Shown piece after piece: positions 1 to 8,621 of a DNA stretch of 64,000 bases. Numbering within the stretch: the first letter of the stretch is position 1; the number at the start of each line of letters is the position of its first letter. The stretch is from DATEUP01 sp041485285. Lineage in GTDB: Archaea > Thermoplasmatota > DTKX01 > DATEUP01. The DNA lies in NCBI GenBank assembly GCA_041485285.1, contig JBGPJF010000007.1:9149-73148 (forward strand). Reading direction: 5' to 3'. The notes beneath the pieces are model-generated. The model saw only the letters and a program-made list of their open reading frames with translations. It was not told the origin of the DNA and did not search any database. The translations under genes and the position numbers were made by a program.

Positions 1-996
1 GCGTTCCCCGGGCAAGAGGTGGTGTTGAGCGCGGCCGCGTCGGTCGACAACGATGTCGATTTCCTGGCGCTGGGCCGATTCCTGTGGACCATCGAATACC
101 TCGAAGGGGACCAAACCCGATCGAGCGTGCGGGAGGTCGTGACGTTCCCGTACCCCGGCGTGTTCCGCGTCGAATTGGATGTGTGGGACCCGACGGGCAA
201 CCACGCGACTGCGCCCGACGTCATGTATGTCCGGGTATCGGACGACCTGAACCCCCTTGCCGAGGCGGGGGGCGACCGCACGGTCGAGGTGGGGGAGACC
301 GTTCCCTTCAGCGCGGCGGGGTCGAGCGACAACGACCCGTCGCTCTTTGACACCGGCACGTTCCTGTGGGAGTTCCAGGACGGCTCGGAGCGCAAGGCGC
401 TGCACGGGCCGACCTCTTCGTACATCTTCGAGCGGGCGGGCGCGTACACGGTGCGCCTCACGATCTGGGACCAGGGGGGGAACAGCGGCTCGACGAAGTT
501 CTTCGTCACCGTCGTGGACGCGGAGGCGCCGGTGCTCCATGTCGAGCCGATCCCGGCGGAGATCGCGGAAGGCATTTCGCTCGTGCTCGATGCGTCGGGA
601 ACCACGGACAACGGCGGGGGTGTGCGGGTCCTGTGGCGCGTAGAGGGGCCAGCGGGCTTCCTGTGGCAGGCGGCAACTGCGCGTGCCGAAGTGGTGCTCT
701 CGCAGGCGGGCGCTTACCTGGTGACCGTGACCGCGAGGGACTTGGCGGGCAATGTGGTCGGCGCGACGTTCAACGTCACGGTGGTGCGGCCCACGGGGCT
801 GGGGCCGGGCCCGGGCGGTTCGAACCCGACGAGCGGGCCCGGCGGCACGACGCCTGGCGGCGGCGCGACGGGCGGGCCGGGGGGCGGGGCGCCGGCCGGC
901 GCATCCACCGGCATTTCGATCTCGATATCAGGACTGACCGCGGCCGCGGCCTTCGCCGGCCTTGCCTGGCTGGTCGCGCGGCGGCGCAAGACCTGA
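1..996 (+). CDS. PKD-domain surface protein, 5' end outside the window
   Basis: This is the C-terminal part of a secreted surface protein; the reading frame is open from base 1, so the true start lies upstream. Three PKD/Ig-like domains follow one another (about residues 1-83, 84-175 and 176-260), each ending in a strand of the type FNVTVV. A Gly/Pro/Thr-rich linker leads to a single C-terminal helix and an RRRK tail, a typical archaeal cell-surface anchor. The last two domains closely match the last two of the next gene, including the shared LWEFQDG / SWEFQDG strand, so the two are probably tandem paralogues. The role is probably adhesion or S-layer association; no enzyme motif is visible. 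Confidence 0.85.
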   Translation, partial: AFPGQEVVLSAAASVDNDVDFLALGRFLWTIEYLEGDQTRSSVREVVTFPYPGVFRVELDVWDPTGNHATAPDVMYVRVSDDLNPLAEAGGDRTVEVGETVPFSAAGSSDNDPSLFDTGTFLWEFQDGSERKALHGPTSSYIFERAGAYTVRLTIWDQGGNSGSTKFFVTVVDAEAPVLHVEPIPAEIAEGISLVLDASGTTDNGGGVRVLWRVEGPAGFLWQAATARAEVVLSQAGAYLVTVTARDLAGNVVGATFNVTVVRPTGLGPGPGGSNPTSGPGGTTPGGGATGGPGGGAPAGASTGISISISGLTAAAAFAGLAWLVARRRKT

Positions 997-1095
997 AGCG
1001 CCCGTCCCCCGGCGCCGGAGCCTGCGGCGACACCCCTAAATACGCCAGGCCCGTCGAAACGGCGCCGCATCCACGGCAGGCCAGGCGGCAAGATC

Positions 1096-4000
1096 ATGAG
1101 GCGAATGGCGAGCGGTCGCAGGGGCTTTTCCGCGGCGCTCACCGCGCTTTGCCTTGTGGCGACGCTCGCGCCGACCGGTGCAGCGGGCGGGTCCCCGTCA
1201 AGCGGCCCCGTGCCGCTTTCGGCCACGCCCCTGTTCGAGAACTACTCGGCGTTTACGGGCCTCTCGGGCAACCTCTCGATCAACAACCAGACGCGCGCGG
1301 ACACGGAGATCTTCCGCGGGTTCCTCAACGGCGGTCGCGGGGCGTGCTGGATCGATTACGATGGCGACGGCGACGACGACCTATACCTGGTGGGCCCGGG
1401 CGCCAGCCAGATGTTCCGCCATGACGGCGGGTGGAACTTCACCGATGTCACCAACCAGACCGGCCTGTGGGCCGCGGGCTACGGGATGGCCTGCGGGTCG
1501 GCCGACCTCGACGGCGACGGCGATGAGGACATCTGGGCGACCGACTACGCCTACGGCGACCGCGTCTTTTCCAACAACGGCAACGGCACGTTCACGAATG
1601 TCACGGCCTCCTCGGGCGTCACCAACGCGTCGCCGCACACCGGGATCGCCTTCGGCGACTTCGACAACGACGGGCTGCTCGATGTGGTGGTGACGAGCTA
1701 CAACCGTTACCAGGACCTCGTGTACCGCAACCTCGGCAACATGACCTTCGAGGAGCGGTGGGCGTCGTCGAAGCTGTACGACACCGATTGGGGGTTCCAG
1801 CCGCTCATCTTCGACTATGACCTCGACGGGGATGTCGACCTCTACACGGTCAACGACTTCGGCCCGGATCGGCTGTGGCGCAACGACGGGAACTGGACGT
1901 TCACGGATGTGTCGAACGCGCTGGGGGCCAACGACCCGGGCGGCGGGATGGGCGGCGATGTGGCCGACCTCGACCACAACGGGAGCCTGGAGTTCTACAT
2001 CGGGAACTACAACCAGAACGGGTTGTGGGTGTGGAATGGGACGGGGTATGTGAACCGGGCCGCAGAGGCGGGCGTGGACAACGCGTCGACGGCGTGGGCG
2101 ACGCTTTTCTTCGACTACGACAACGACGGGTGGGACGACCTGTTCGTCGTCAACGGGGCGGTCGACGCGCAGTCCGTGATCTGGCAGTCGAATGTGCTGT
2201 ACCACAATCTGGGGGGCATGCGGTTTGAAGACGTCTCGAACGGGTCGGGGGTAAACAGTGCGGAAATCGGGCGCAGCGCCGCCGCGGCCGATGTCGATGG
2301 CGACGGCCGGGTCGACCTCTACGAGACGAACGTCAACAGCCCCAACGAGATGCTGCGCAACGTGGCCCCTTCGACGAACCGCTGGATCGGCCTGCGCCTG
2401 CAGGGGACGGTCTCGAACCCGGAGGGCGTGGGCGCGCTCATCACGCTGAAGGCGGGCAACCTCACGCAGGTAAAGCCCGTGCTTGTGGGCACGGGGTACC
2501 TCTCGACGAATTCGAAGGTGCAGCACTTCGGGCTCGGCCAAAACGACCTCGTCGACTCGGTGGAAATCCGGTGGCCGTCGGGCCTCGTGCAGACGCTCAC
2601 CTCGCTGCCGGTCAACGGGACCATCGTCGTTAGCGAGGAGGACCTCGAAGCGCCGCAGGCCGTTGCAGGGGATGTGTCGGGCCTCAGGGGCCTGCCGATT
2701 GGCCTGAACGGCTCGGCTTCGAGCGACAATGTTCGGATCGTCGCGTGGAATTGGTCGGTCGATGACAACGGGACGCCGCGGAGGGCGACGGGGAAGCTCG
2801 CGTCGGTCGCCCTCTACACGGCGGGGAATTTCACGGGGACGCTCGAGGTGGCCGACCTGTTCGGGAACACCGCCACGGCGGTGTTCAATGTTAGCGTGGG
2901 CGCCAACGCGGGCGCCTGGGCCGAGGCCGGGCCGGACTTCGCGGTCGACGAAGGCGTCGCCCACGAGTTTGCGGCGGGCGGAGGGACCTCGGAGACCCCC
3001 GACTTCGAGGGCACCTCCAATTTCACCTGGTCATTCAGCGAATGGGGGACGGCGCACGTGCTTACGGGCGCGCGCCCGAATTACACCTTCAGGCAGGTGG
3101 GCGTGGTCGAGGTCCGCCTGCACGTGGTGGATGTGGCGGCGCACACCGCCGACGACTGGGTCAATGTGACGGTGACCGACGTCACCGCGCCCAACATCTC
3201 GTGGGTGGTCCCGTCGGCGGTGGACGAGGACGTCGTCGTGCCGCTCAGCGCGACGAGCACCACGGACAACGACCCCAGCTTCCCCGCAGGCGCGATGGCG
3301 CAGTGGACGTACCTGTCCGCCTCGGGGATCGTCACGCGCACGGGGTTCACGGCAAACACCACCTTCCCCGACCCGGGGACCGTGACCATCACCGTGCGAG
3401 TAACCGACGCGGCAGGCAATGTCGCAGCGCGGATGTTCAATGTCACGGTCCGCGACACGACGCGGCCGGTTGCGAGCGCCGGCGGCGACCGCACGGCGGT
3501 CCCGGGGGAGACCGTCCTGTTTTCCGCGAACCTCTCCACGGACAACGCGGGCGACTTCATGGAGAAAGGCAATTTCACCTGGACCCTCGACCTCCCGGGC
3601 GGGGCCGTTGCGCTCTTTGGGCCCGAGCAGCACTTTGTCTTCGCGTTCCCCGGCACCTTCCGCGTGGACCTCGCGGTGCTGGACCCCTCGGGCAACGCGG
3701 CGGCGGCCGCGGCCTCGTTCAACGTGACGGTGGCCGACAACGAAGCCCCAACCCCAAGTGGCGGCGGGAACCGCTTCGTGGCGGTCGGCCTGCCCACCAT
3801 GCTCGACGCGTCCGGCTCGACCGACAACGACCCCACGTTCCTTTCGACCGGCGCGTTTTCGTGGGAATTCCAGGACGGCGGCGTGCGCCAGGTGCTGACG
3901 GGGCTGCGCGTCAACTACACGTTCGCACGGGTGGGGGACTACGATGTGCGGCTGTCGGCGCGCGACGGGGCGGGCAACGCCGCCCGAATCCTGTTCACGC

Positions 4001-4488
4001 TGACCGTAGGCGACGGGACACCGCCGGTCATCGTGGCCGAGCCGCTGCCGGCGAACCTCTCCCAGGGGCGGTCCCTCGTGCTGAACGCGTCAGGCACGCA
4101 CGACGACGTGGGGCTTGCCTCCGTAATCTGGCACGTGACGGGGCCCTATGGATTCGATGTCTTCACCAGCACTTCGTCGGCGATTGTCCCCGTTGGGCTC
4201 CCGGGCGACTACCACGCCACGGTGATCGCAACGGACACGACCGGGAATGTCGCGACGGCCACCTTCGATGTGCACGTGACCGTCGCGCAGCCGGGGCCGA
4301 CGGGCAACGGGACGGGGACGGGCGACGGGAACGGAAACGGCAGCGGCAACACGAGTGCGCCGACCCCCACATCGCTCGCGCTGCCTTCGGCGGTGTTGAT
4401 CATCGGCGGAGGCCTCGGGGTCGTGGGCGCGCTCGCGCTCCGGCGGTCGCGCCGGGGCAAGGGCGGCGAGCCGCCTCAAGCGGGGTAG
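1096..4488 (+). CDS. FG-GAP/VCBS repeat, ASPIC and PKD surface protein
   Basis: A 1130-residue secreted protein. A signal peptide (about residues 1-33) is followed by seven FG-GAP/VCBS blades with calcium-type loops such as DYDGDGDDDLYLVG and DVDGDGRVDLYETN (about residues 80-410), expected to form a beta-propeller. An ASPIC/UnbV domain follows (about 430-515, with HFGLGQNDLVDSVEIRWPSG). Then come about five PKD/Ig-like domains, a Gly/Asn linker, one membrane helix and an RRSRRGK tail. It is probably a calcium-stabilised adhesion or matrix protein outside the cell. The gene starts 100 bases after a related surface gene and ends in a 13-base convergent overlap with the next gene. The ligand is unknown. 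Confidence 0.9.
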   Translation: MRRMASGRRGFSAALTALCLVATLAPTGAAGGSPSSGPVPLSATPLFENYSAFTGLSGNLSINNQTRADTEIFRGFLNGGRGACWIDYDGDGDDDLYLVGPGASQMFRHDGGWNFTDVTNQTGLWAAGYGMACGSADLDGDGDEDIWATDYAYGDRVFSNNGNGTFTNVTASSGVTNASPHTGIAFGDFDNDGLLDVVVTSYNRYQDLVYRNLGNMTFEERWASSKLYDTDWGFQPLIFDYDLDGDVDLYTVNDFGPDRLWRNDGNWTFTDVSNALGANDPGGGMGGDVADLDHNGSLEFYIGNYNQNGLWVWNGTGYVNRAAEAGVDNASTAWATLFFDYDNDGWDDLFVVNGAVDAQSVIWQSNVLYHNLGGMRFEDVSNGSGVNSAEIGRSAAAADVDGDGRVDLYETNVNSPNEMLRNVAPSTNRWIGLRLQGTVSNPEGVGALITLKAGNLTQVKPVLVGTGYLSTNSKVQHFGLGQNDLVDSVEIRWPSGLVQTLTSLPVNGTIVVSEEDLEAPQAVAGDVSGLRGLPIGLNGSASSDNVRIVAWNWSVDDNGTPRRATGKLASVALYTAGNFTGTLEVADLFGNTATAVFNVSVGANAGAWAEAGPDFAVDEGVAHEFAAGGGTSETPDFEGTSNFTWSFSEWGTAHVLTGARPNYTFRQVGVVEVRLHVVDVAAHTADDWVNVTVTDVTAPNISWVVPSAVDEDVVVPLSATSTTDNDPSFPAGAMAQWTYLSASGIVTRTGFTANTTFPDPGTVTITVRVTDAAGNVAARMFNVTVRDTTRPVASAGGDRTAVPGETVLFSANLSTDNAGDFMEKGNFTWTLDLPGGAVALFGPEQHFVFAFPGTFRVDLAVLDPSGNAAAAAASFNVTVADNEAPTPSGGGNRFVAVGLPTMLDASGSTDNDPTFLSTGAFSWEFQDGGVRQVLTGLRVNYTFARVGDYDVRLSARDGAGNAARILFTLTVGDGTPPVIVAEPLPANLSQGRSLVLNASGTHDDVGLASVIWHVTGPYGFDVFTSTSSAIVPVGLPGDYHATVIATDTTGNVATATFDVHVTVAQPGPTGNGTGTGDGNGNGSGNTSAPTPTSLALPSAVLIIGGGLGVVGALALRRSRRGKGGEPPQAG

Positions 4489-5339
4489 TTGTAGAACCCG
4501 CGCCCGGACTTGCGCCCGAGGTGCCCCGCGCGGACCATCTTGCGCAGCAGGGGGCAGGGCCGGTACTTGGAGTCGCCAAACCCCTCCTCGAGCACTTGCA
4601 TGATCGCAAGGCAGGTGTCCAGGCCGATGAAGTCGGCAAGCTCGAGGGGCCCCATGGGGTGGTTCATCCCGAGTTTCATCACCTTGTCGATGGCCGCCGC
4701 GTCGGCCACGCCTTCGTGGAGCGCGAACACGGCCTCGTTGATCATGGGCATCAGCACGCGGTTCGACACAAACCCGGGGAAGTCGTTGACGGCGCAGGCC
4801 TCTTTGCCAAGGCGCAGCGCAAGCGCGTGGGTGAGCGCGAAGGTCGCGTCGCTGGTCTCGTGGCCGCGGACGATCTCGACGAGTCTCATGACCGGCACGG
4901 GGTTGAAAAAGTGCATCCCGATGAAGCGGTCCGCGCGCCTTGTAAACGCTGCGAGCTCGGTGATCGAGATCGACGAGGTGTTGGAGGCAAGGACCGCGTG
5001 GGGCCCAAGGATCTTGTCGAGCGCGACGAAGGTCTCCCTCTTGATGCCCAAGTTCTCGGTCACGGCCTCCACGACGAAGTCGCAGTCCTTCATTGCCGCA
5101 AGGGTCGTTGCGCCCTTGATGCGCGCCCGCGCCGCAGCAGACGCCTCGGCCGTCGCCTTCCCGCGCTCGACGGCGCGGGCGAGCGACGCGTCGATGCCCG
5201 AGAGTCCCTTGTCGACAAGGCGCTGCTCGATGTCTTCGAGCACGACCTCGAGGCCGGCAAGCGCCGCGACCTGCGCGATGCCGCTGCCCATCTGACCGGC
5301 GCCCACGACGCCGAAGGTGCGGACTTCCCCTGCCTGCAA
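4476..5339 (-). CDS. 3-hydroxyacyl-CoA (3-hydroxybutyryl-CoA) dehydrogenase
   Basis: An NAD-dependent dehydrogenase oxidising 3-hydroxyacyl-CoA to 3-ketoacyl-CoA in beta-oxidation or butyrate-type metabolism. The N-terminal Rossmann fold carries GAGQMGSG near residue 12. The catalytic region reads MHFFNPVPVMRLVEIV, with the family His and Glu. The C-terminal dimerisation domain has NDFPGFVSNRVLMPMINEA and ends in GRGFYNYPA. At 287 residues it has the usual length of the single-domain bacterial and archaeal enzyme. The only plausible start is TTG at 5339. A thiolase acting on the next step lies about 10 kb away on the same strand. The 3' end overlaps the convergent surface-protein gene by 13 bases. 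Confidence 0.95.
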   Translation of the reverse strand: MQAGEVRTFGVVGAGQMGSGIAQVAALAGLEVVLEDIEQRLVDKGLSGIDASLARAVERGKATAEASAAARARIKGATTLAAMKDCDFVVEAVTENLGIKRETFVALDKILGPHAVLASNTSSISITELAAFTRRADRFIGMHFFNPVPVMRLVEIVRGHETSDATFALTHALALRLGKEACAVNDFPGFVSNRVLMPMINEAVFALHEGVADAAAIDKVMKLGMNHPMGPLELADFIGLDTCLAIMQVLEEGFGDSKYRPCPLLRKMVRAGHLGRKSGRGFYNYPA

Positions 5340-5433
5340 GGCGCCAACCCGCGCTTGGATTGGCGCGGCACTACATGAGGCTCACTTTGCCGGCCCCTCA
5401 ACTTTCTTTTACGGCGTTCGGACTCCCGAAGCG

Positions 5434-6075
5434 ATGCGCCTCACCACCCGCCTGAACAGCAAAGCGGGCGCGATGGTGCTGGGCGGGCTCTTCTTCTGGG
5501 TGATGGCCTGGGCGCTCGACATGTGGTCGCACATCCAGACGTTCGGAATTGGGACGGGCGACCATGTCCACGGAGGCACCGCGCTGCTGCGCGTGAACAT
5601 CCCTCTCACGGGCACGCCGCTCATCGTGTTCGGCCTGGCGCTGCTCATCGGCAGCGAGGCCCTGATGAAGCGCGGCGGTTTCCCCAAGATGCTCGCGAGC
5701 CTGTTCCTGATGCACGACGGGCTGTTCCACGCGTTCGCGTTCAACGACCACCTCGGGAACTTGGCGTCGGCGGCGTTCTTCGCGTTCGTGGCCCCCCTCC
5801 AGATCGTCGTGGGGGTCGCGCTGCCCTTCCTCCCGCGCCGGTTCGACCGGCCGATGCTGCTCGGCACGGTCGGGCTCCTTGCCCTTTACGCGATCTCGCG
5901 GACCGCGCCATTTGCCCCGCTCGGGTGGCCCGAGCCGGTGGAGGCGCTCGACGTCTTCTCGAAGTTTGCGGAAGTCATGTTCCTCCTGTCGCTGATCGCG
6001 GTGGGGCGAGGCGAGCGGCCGCGGGCGAGCCATCCCAAAACGGTGACGCCCGCCGAACCGGCCGCGGAATCGTGA
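5434..6075 (+). CDS. six-helix membrane protein next to the oxidase genes
   Basis: An integral membrane protein of about 213 residues with roughly six helices and a short polar tail. Several histidines lie near membrane borders (MWSHIQTFG, GDHVHGG, LMHDGLFHAFAFNDH). The frame is open further upstream, but ATG 5434 fits best: it begins MRLTTRLNSKAG before the first helix and has a T-rich TATA-like box (TTCTTTTA) about 25 bases before it. It is convergent with subunit II of the haem-copper oxidase, only three bases apart. The histidines and position suggest a link to respiration or metal/haem handling, but I do not recognise the family. Confidence 0.75.
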   Translation: MRLTTRLNSKAGAMVLGGLFFWVMAWALDMWSHIQTFGIGTGDHVHGGTALLRVNIPLTGTPLIVFGLALLIGSEALMKRGGFPKMLASLFLMHDGLFHAFAFNDHLGNLASAAFFAFVAPLQIVVGVALPFLPRRFDRPMLLGTVGLLALYAISRTAPFAPLGWPEPVEALDVFSKFAEVMFLLSLIAVGRGERPRASHPKTVTPAEPAAES

Positions 6076-6078
6076 GGC

Positions 6079-7602
6079 TCACGCCTTGCGGCGGCGAAGG
6101 GCCACGAGCGCGGCGACTCCGGCAAGTGCCGGCAACACCCACGCGGCTTCGAAGCCGGGCACCTGCGGTCCGGTCTCGGCCTTGGCACCGGAGAACTCGC
6201 CGACCATCCCCAGTTGGCGGTGGCCCGGGATGGCGCACCAGTAGCTGTCCGACTGGTCGGCGACGGTGATGGCCGGCGTGTAGGTGGTTTCGCCCGGGTT
6301 GATCGTGGGGCTCACGACGTTGTAGGGCTCGCCGAGCATCAGGTTGTGGGCGGCGGAGCCGTCATTGAAGACGTGGAATGCGACGACCTCGCCCGGCGTC
6401 AGGTCGATCTTCGCCGGGGTGATGGAGTAGGTGCTGCCCGAGACCCCGGCATCGTGCAGGTGCACGTCGACGATGCGCGCGCCCTGCGACACGTTGTAAT
6501 GCTCGCTCATCCCGGCGGCCGCGTGGCCGGTGACGGGGCAGATGACGATGGCGTTCGTCGCGAGTTGGGAGAAGGTGACGCTCCAGTTGACGGTGGTGCT
6601 CGCGTTGACCGGCGGCGAGGTCAGGTTGACCGGCGCCTGGAAATTGAGGAAGTGCTGGGAAGGGCCCGTGTTGGTAATCCTGAAGGTCACATTGGCGCCG
6701 AGGTTCATGTTGAGCGCGCGCTCGAAGGCGATGTGGAAATCGCTCAGCGTCACGTTGACGGTCTGGCCGTCGAGCACCGGCGGCGGTGGGGGGGGCGGCG
6801 GGTGCTGCCGGCCGTCGACCCACGCGTCGAAGGCGGCCTGCGACTCGACGACGACGACCGCGTGCATGTCGGAGTGGGCCCCCCCGCAGAACTCGGCGCA
6901 CTGCAGGAGGTAGTGCCCCTCCCTCTCCGCGTTGAACCAGAAGTGATTCACGCGGCCGGGGACGGCGTCCAGTTTGACCCCGAGGTCGGGGATCCACACG
7001 GCATGCAGGACGTCGCGGGCCGTGATGTTGAGGCGGACGACCTTGTTCACGGGCACGTGCATCTCGGAGAGGGCCGAGAGTTCAGTGATGGCTTGCGCGG
7101 GGTAGTGGAATTCCCACGCCCATTGGCTGCCCGTCACTTCGACCGTCAGCGCGCTTGGGTCGGCAGGCGCCTCTTCGATGGACCACAGCGTCTGGAGGCT
7201 GACGAGCAAGAGCGCGGCGAACACGACCGCGGTGAAACCGAAGATGGCAAGCTCCACCTTGGCGTTGCCGTGCTCCTTCCGGTGGATGGGCGAGGCGTCC
7301 TCCGCCTCGGAGCCCGCCTCTTCCTTGAAGTCCGACTCGTCGGCGCCCGCTGCACCGCGCTTGGCGGAGTACTTGCGCAGCGTGTAGATCAGGAAGGTCT
7401 CGACGAAGGCGCCGACGATGACCGCGATGATCGTGATGAGCCAGAACAGGCTGTTGATCTGGCGGGCCACGGGCGAAGCGGGGTTCTGGAACCCGCCCTG
7501 CGACGACCCCGCGGGGTCGCCAAGCGCCGCGCCGGCCAAAATCAACGCTGCTACGCCGAAGGCGGCCATGGCCAGCGCCGACCGCAGGGGGAGGATGTGC
7601 AT
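6079..7602 (-). CDS. coxB: haem-copper oxidase subunit II with two added blue-copper domains
   Basis: The electron-entry subunit of a cytochrome c oxidase-type enzyme. A leader helix is followed by two membrane helices (about residues 50-75 and 115-140) and a CuA cupredoxin with ligands H200, C235, E237, C239, H243 and M246. After a run of eight or more prolines come two further cupredoxins, each with a complete type-1 copper set: H317/C355/H360/M365 and H419/C456/H461/M466. The C-terminus reads VPGFEAAW, a hydrophobic helix and RRRKA, which resembles a PGF-CTERM archaeosortase signal. I chose ATG 7602 because a TATA-like box (CTTTAAG) lies about 32 bases upstream and a leader follows directly. 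The fused domains may replace a soluble blue-copper or cytochrome donor (inference). Subunit III is divergent. Confidence 0.95.
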   Translation of the reverse strand: MHILPLRSALAMAAFGVAALILAGAALGDPAGSSQGGFQNPASPVARQINSLFWLITIIAVIVGAFVETFLIYTLRKYSAKRGAAGADESDFKEEAGSEAEDASPIHRKEHGNAKVELAIFGFTAVVFAALLLVSLQTLWSIEEAPADPSALTVEVTGSQWAWEFHYPAQAITELSALSEMHVPVNKVVRLNITARDVLHAVWIPDLGVKLDAVPGRVNHFWFNAEREGHYLLQCAEFCGGAHSDMHAVVVVESQAAFDAWVDGRQHPPPPPPPPVLDGQTVNVTLSDFHIAFERALNMNLGANVTFRITNTGPSQHFLNFQAPVNLTSPPVNASTTVNWSVTFSQLATNAIVICPVTGHAAAGMSEHYNVSQGARIVDVHLHDAGVSGSTYSITPAKIDLTPGEVVAFHVFNDGSAAHNLMLGEPYNVVSPTINPGETTYTPAITVADQSDSYWCAIPGHRQLGMVGEFSGAKAETGPQVPGFEAAWVLPALAGVAALVALRRRKA

Positions 7603-7629
7603 CGCAGGCGCGAGGCAAGGGGTCGGCGC

Positions 7630-7638
7630 GCTTAAAGG
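7630..7638 (-). promoter_or_regulatory. TATA-like box of coxB
   Basis: On the minus strand this reads CCTTTAAGC, about 32 bases before the coxB ATG at 7602, with no Shine-Dalgarno site between. That fits a leaderless or near-leaderless archaeal transcript. Confidence 0.5.
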
Positions 7639-7742
7639 TTGCCGGGCGCACCGGAAGGCAGCCCGCGCCATGCTGGATCGGAACACTTATCTTCGATTTT
7701 GCCCGATGCGCCCGCACAGATTCTGCCGCGCGAATCGCGCGG

Positions 7743-8609
7743 GTGCCAGAGGGTGGAAGCGCGTACGCGAAAGCGGCTCGGGAAGCCCCGCAAGCGGAGG
7801 CTCCCCATGGAGCGGCCCCGCACGAGCACCTGTCGCCGTGGCCGCTCTTCATCGCCATCGGCGTGCTGATGATTTACTACGGCGTGATTTTCCGCGGGCC
7901 CATCCTCGGCCTCGGCGTGCTCATGTTCCTCGCCTGCGTCTACGGGTGGGTCTACGAAGACTACAGGACCTGGAAGCGGGGCGACGCGCACGTCGAAGCG
8001 CGCGAGGTCCCCGAGGACGCAAGCACCCTCCAGAAGTGGATGGCAAAGCCCGCCGCCTGGTGGGGCGTCGTGGTGTTCCTGCTCACCGAAATCATGTTGT
8101 TCGGCGGGCTCTTCGCCCTCTACTTCAACGCGAAGGCGGGGAAAGCGGAGTGGCCGCCGCCGGGGTCGCCCGAACTGCCGGTGATGAGCACGGGGATTAA
8201 CACGGCCATCCTCGTGGCGAGTGGCTTCACCATGCACTTTGGCATTATGGCCCTCAAGCGCAATATGCGGACGCTGTTCCTCGCCCTGTTTGCGGCAACC
8301 ATTTTCCTCGGCGCCTGGTTCCTCTTCAACCAGGTCACGGAGTACCTCGAGCTCATCGGCAAGGGGTTCACGGTGTCCTCGACGGCCTACGGCCAATACC
8401 CGGGCGCCTTCTACGCGCTCACGGGCATCCACGGCGCGCACGTGACCGCGGGCCTTGCAGGGCTCACGAGCGTGTTCGCCCGCGGCGTGATGGGCCAGTG
8501 GAACTCGAAGCGGCACCTCGGCATCGAGGGCGTTGCGATCTACTGGCATTTCGTCGACGTCGTCTGGATTTTTCTGTACCTCGTCATCTATGTCCGGATC
8601 CTCGGGTAA
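7743..8609 (+). CDS. coxC: haem-copper oxidase subunit III
   Basis: The seven-helix-type accessory subunit of the oxidase, thought to stabilise subunit I and oxygen or proton supply. Family features are WWGVVVFLLTEIMLFGGLF, the GIHGAHVTAGL segment and the C-terminal YWHFVDVVWIFLYLVIYV. The first about 30 residues are polar and Ala/Pro/His-rich, then helices begin at PWPLFIAIGV. The start is GTG 7743; a shorter start would cut into the polar N-terminus only. It is divergent from coxB across about 140 bases and 12 bases upstream of coxA, so it opens the coxC-coxA-membrane-protein operon. Confidence 0.93.
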   Translation: MPEGGSAYAKAAREAPQAEAPHGAAPHEHLSPWPLFIAIGVLMIYYGVIFRGPILGLGVLMFLACVYGWVYEDYRTWKRGDAHVEAREVPEDASTLQKWMAKPAAWWGVVVFLLTEIMLFGGLFALYFNAKAGKAEWPPPGSPELPVMSTGINTAILVASGFTMHFGIMALKRNMRTLFLALFAATIFLGAWFLFNQVTEYLELIGKGFTVSSTAYGQYPGAFYALTGIHGAHVTAGLAGLTSVFARGVMGQWNSKRHLGIEGVAIYWHFVDVVWIFLYLVIYVRILG

Positions 8610-8621
8610 GGGGGGCTCACG

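Noticed and set aside
1381..2964. Long minus-strand open frame opposite the FG-GAP gene
   Set aside because: Its protein is Arg/Val/His-rich without domain features, while the plus frame has clear FG-GAP and ASPIC motifs. In GC-rich DNA, such antisense frames are common.
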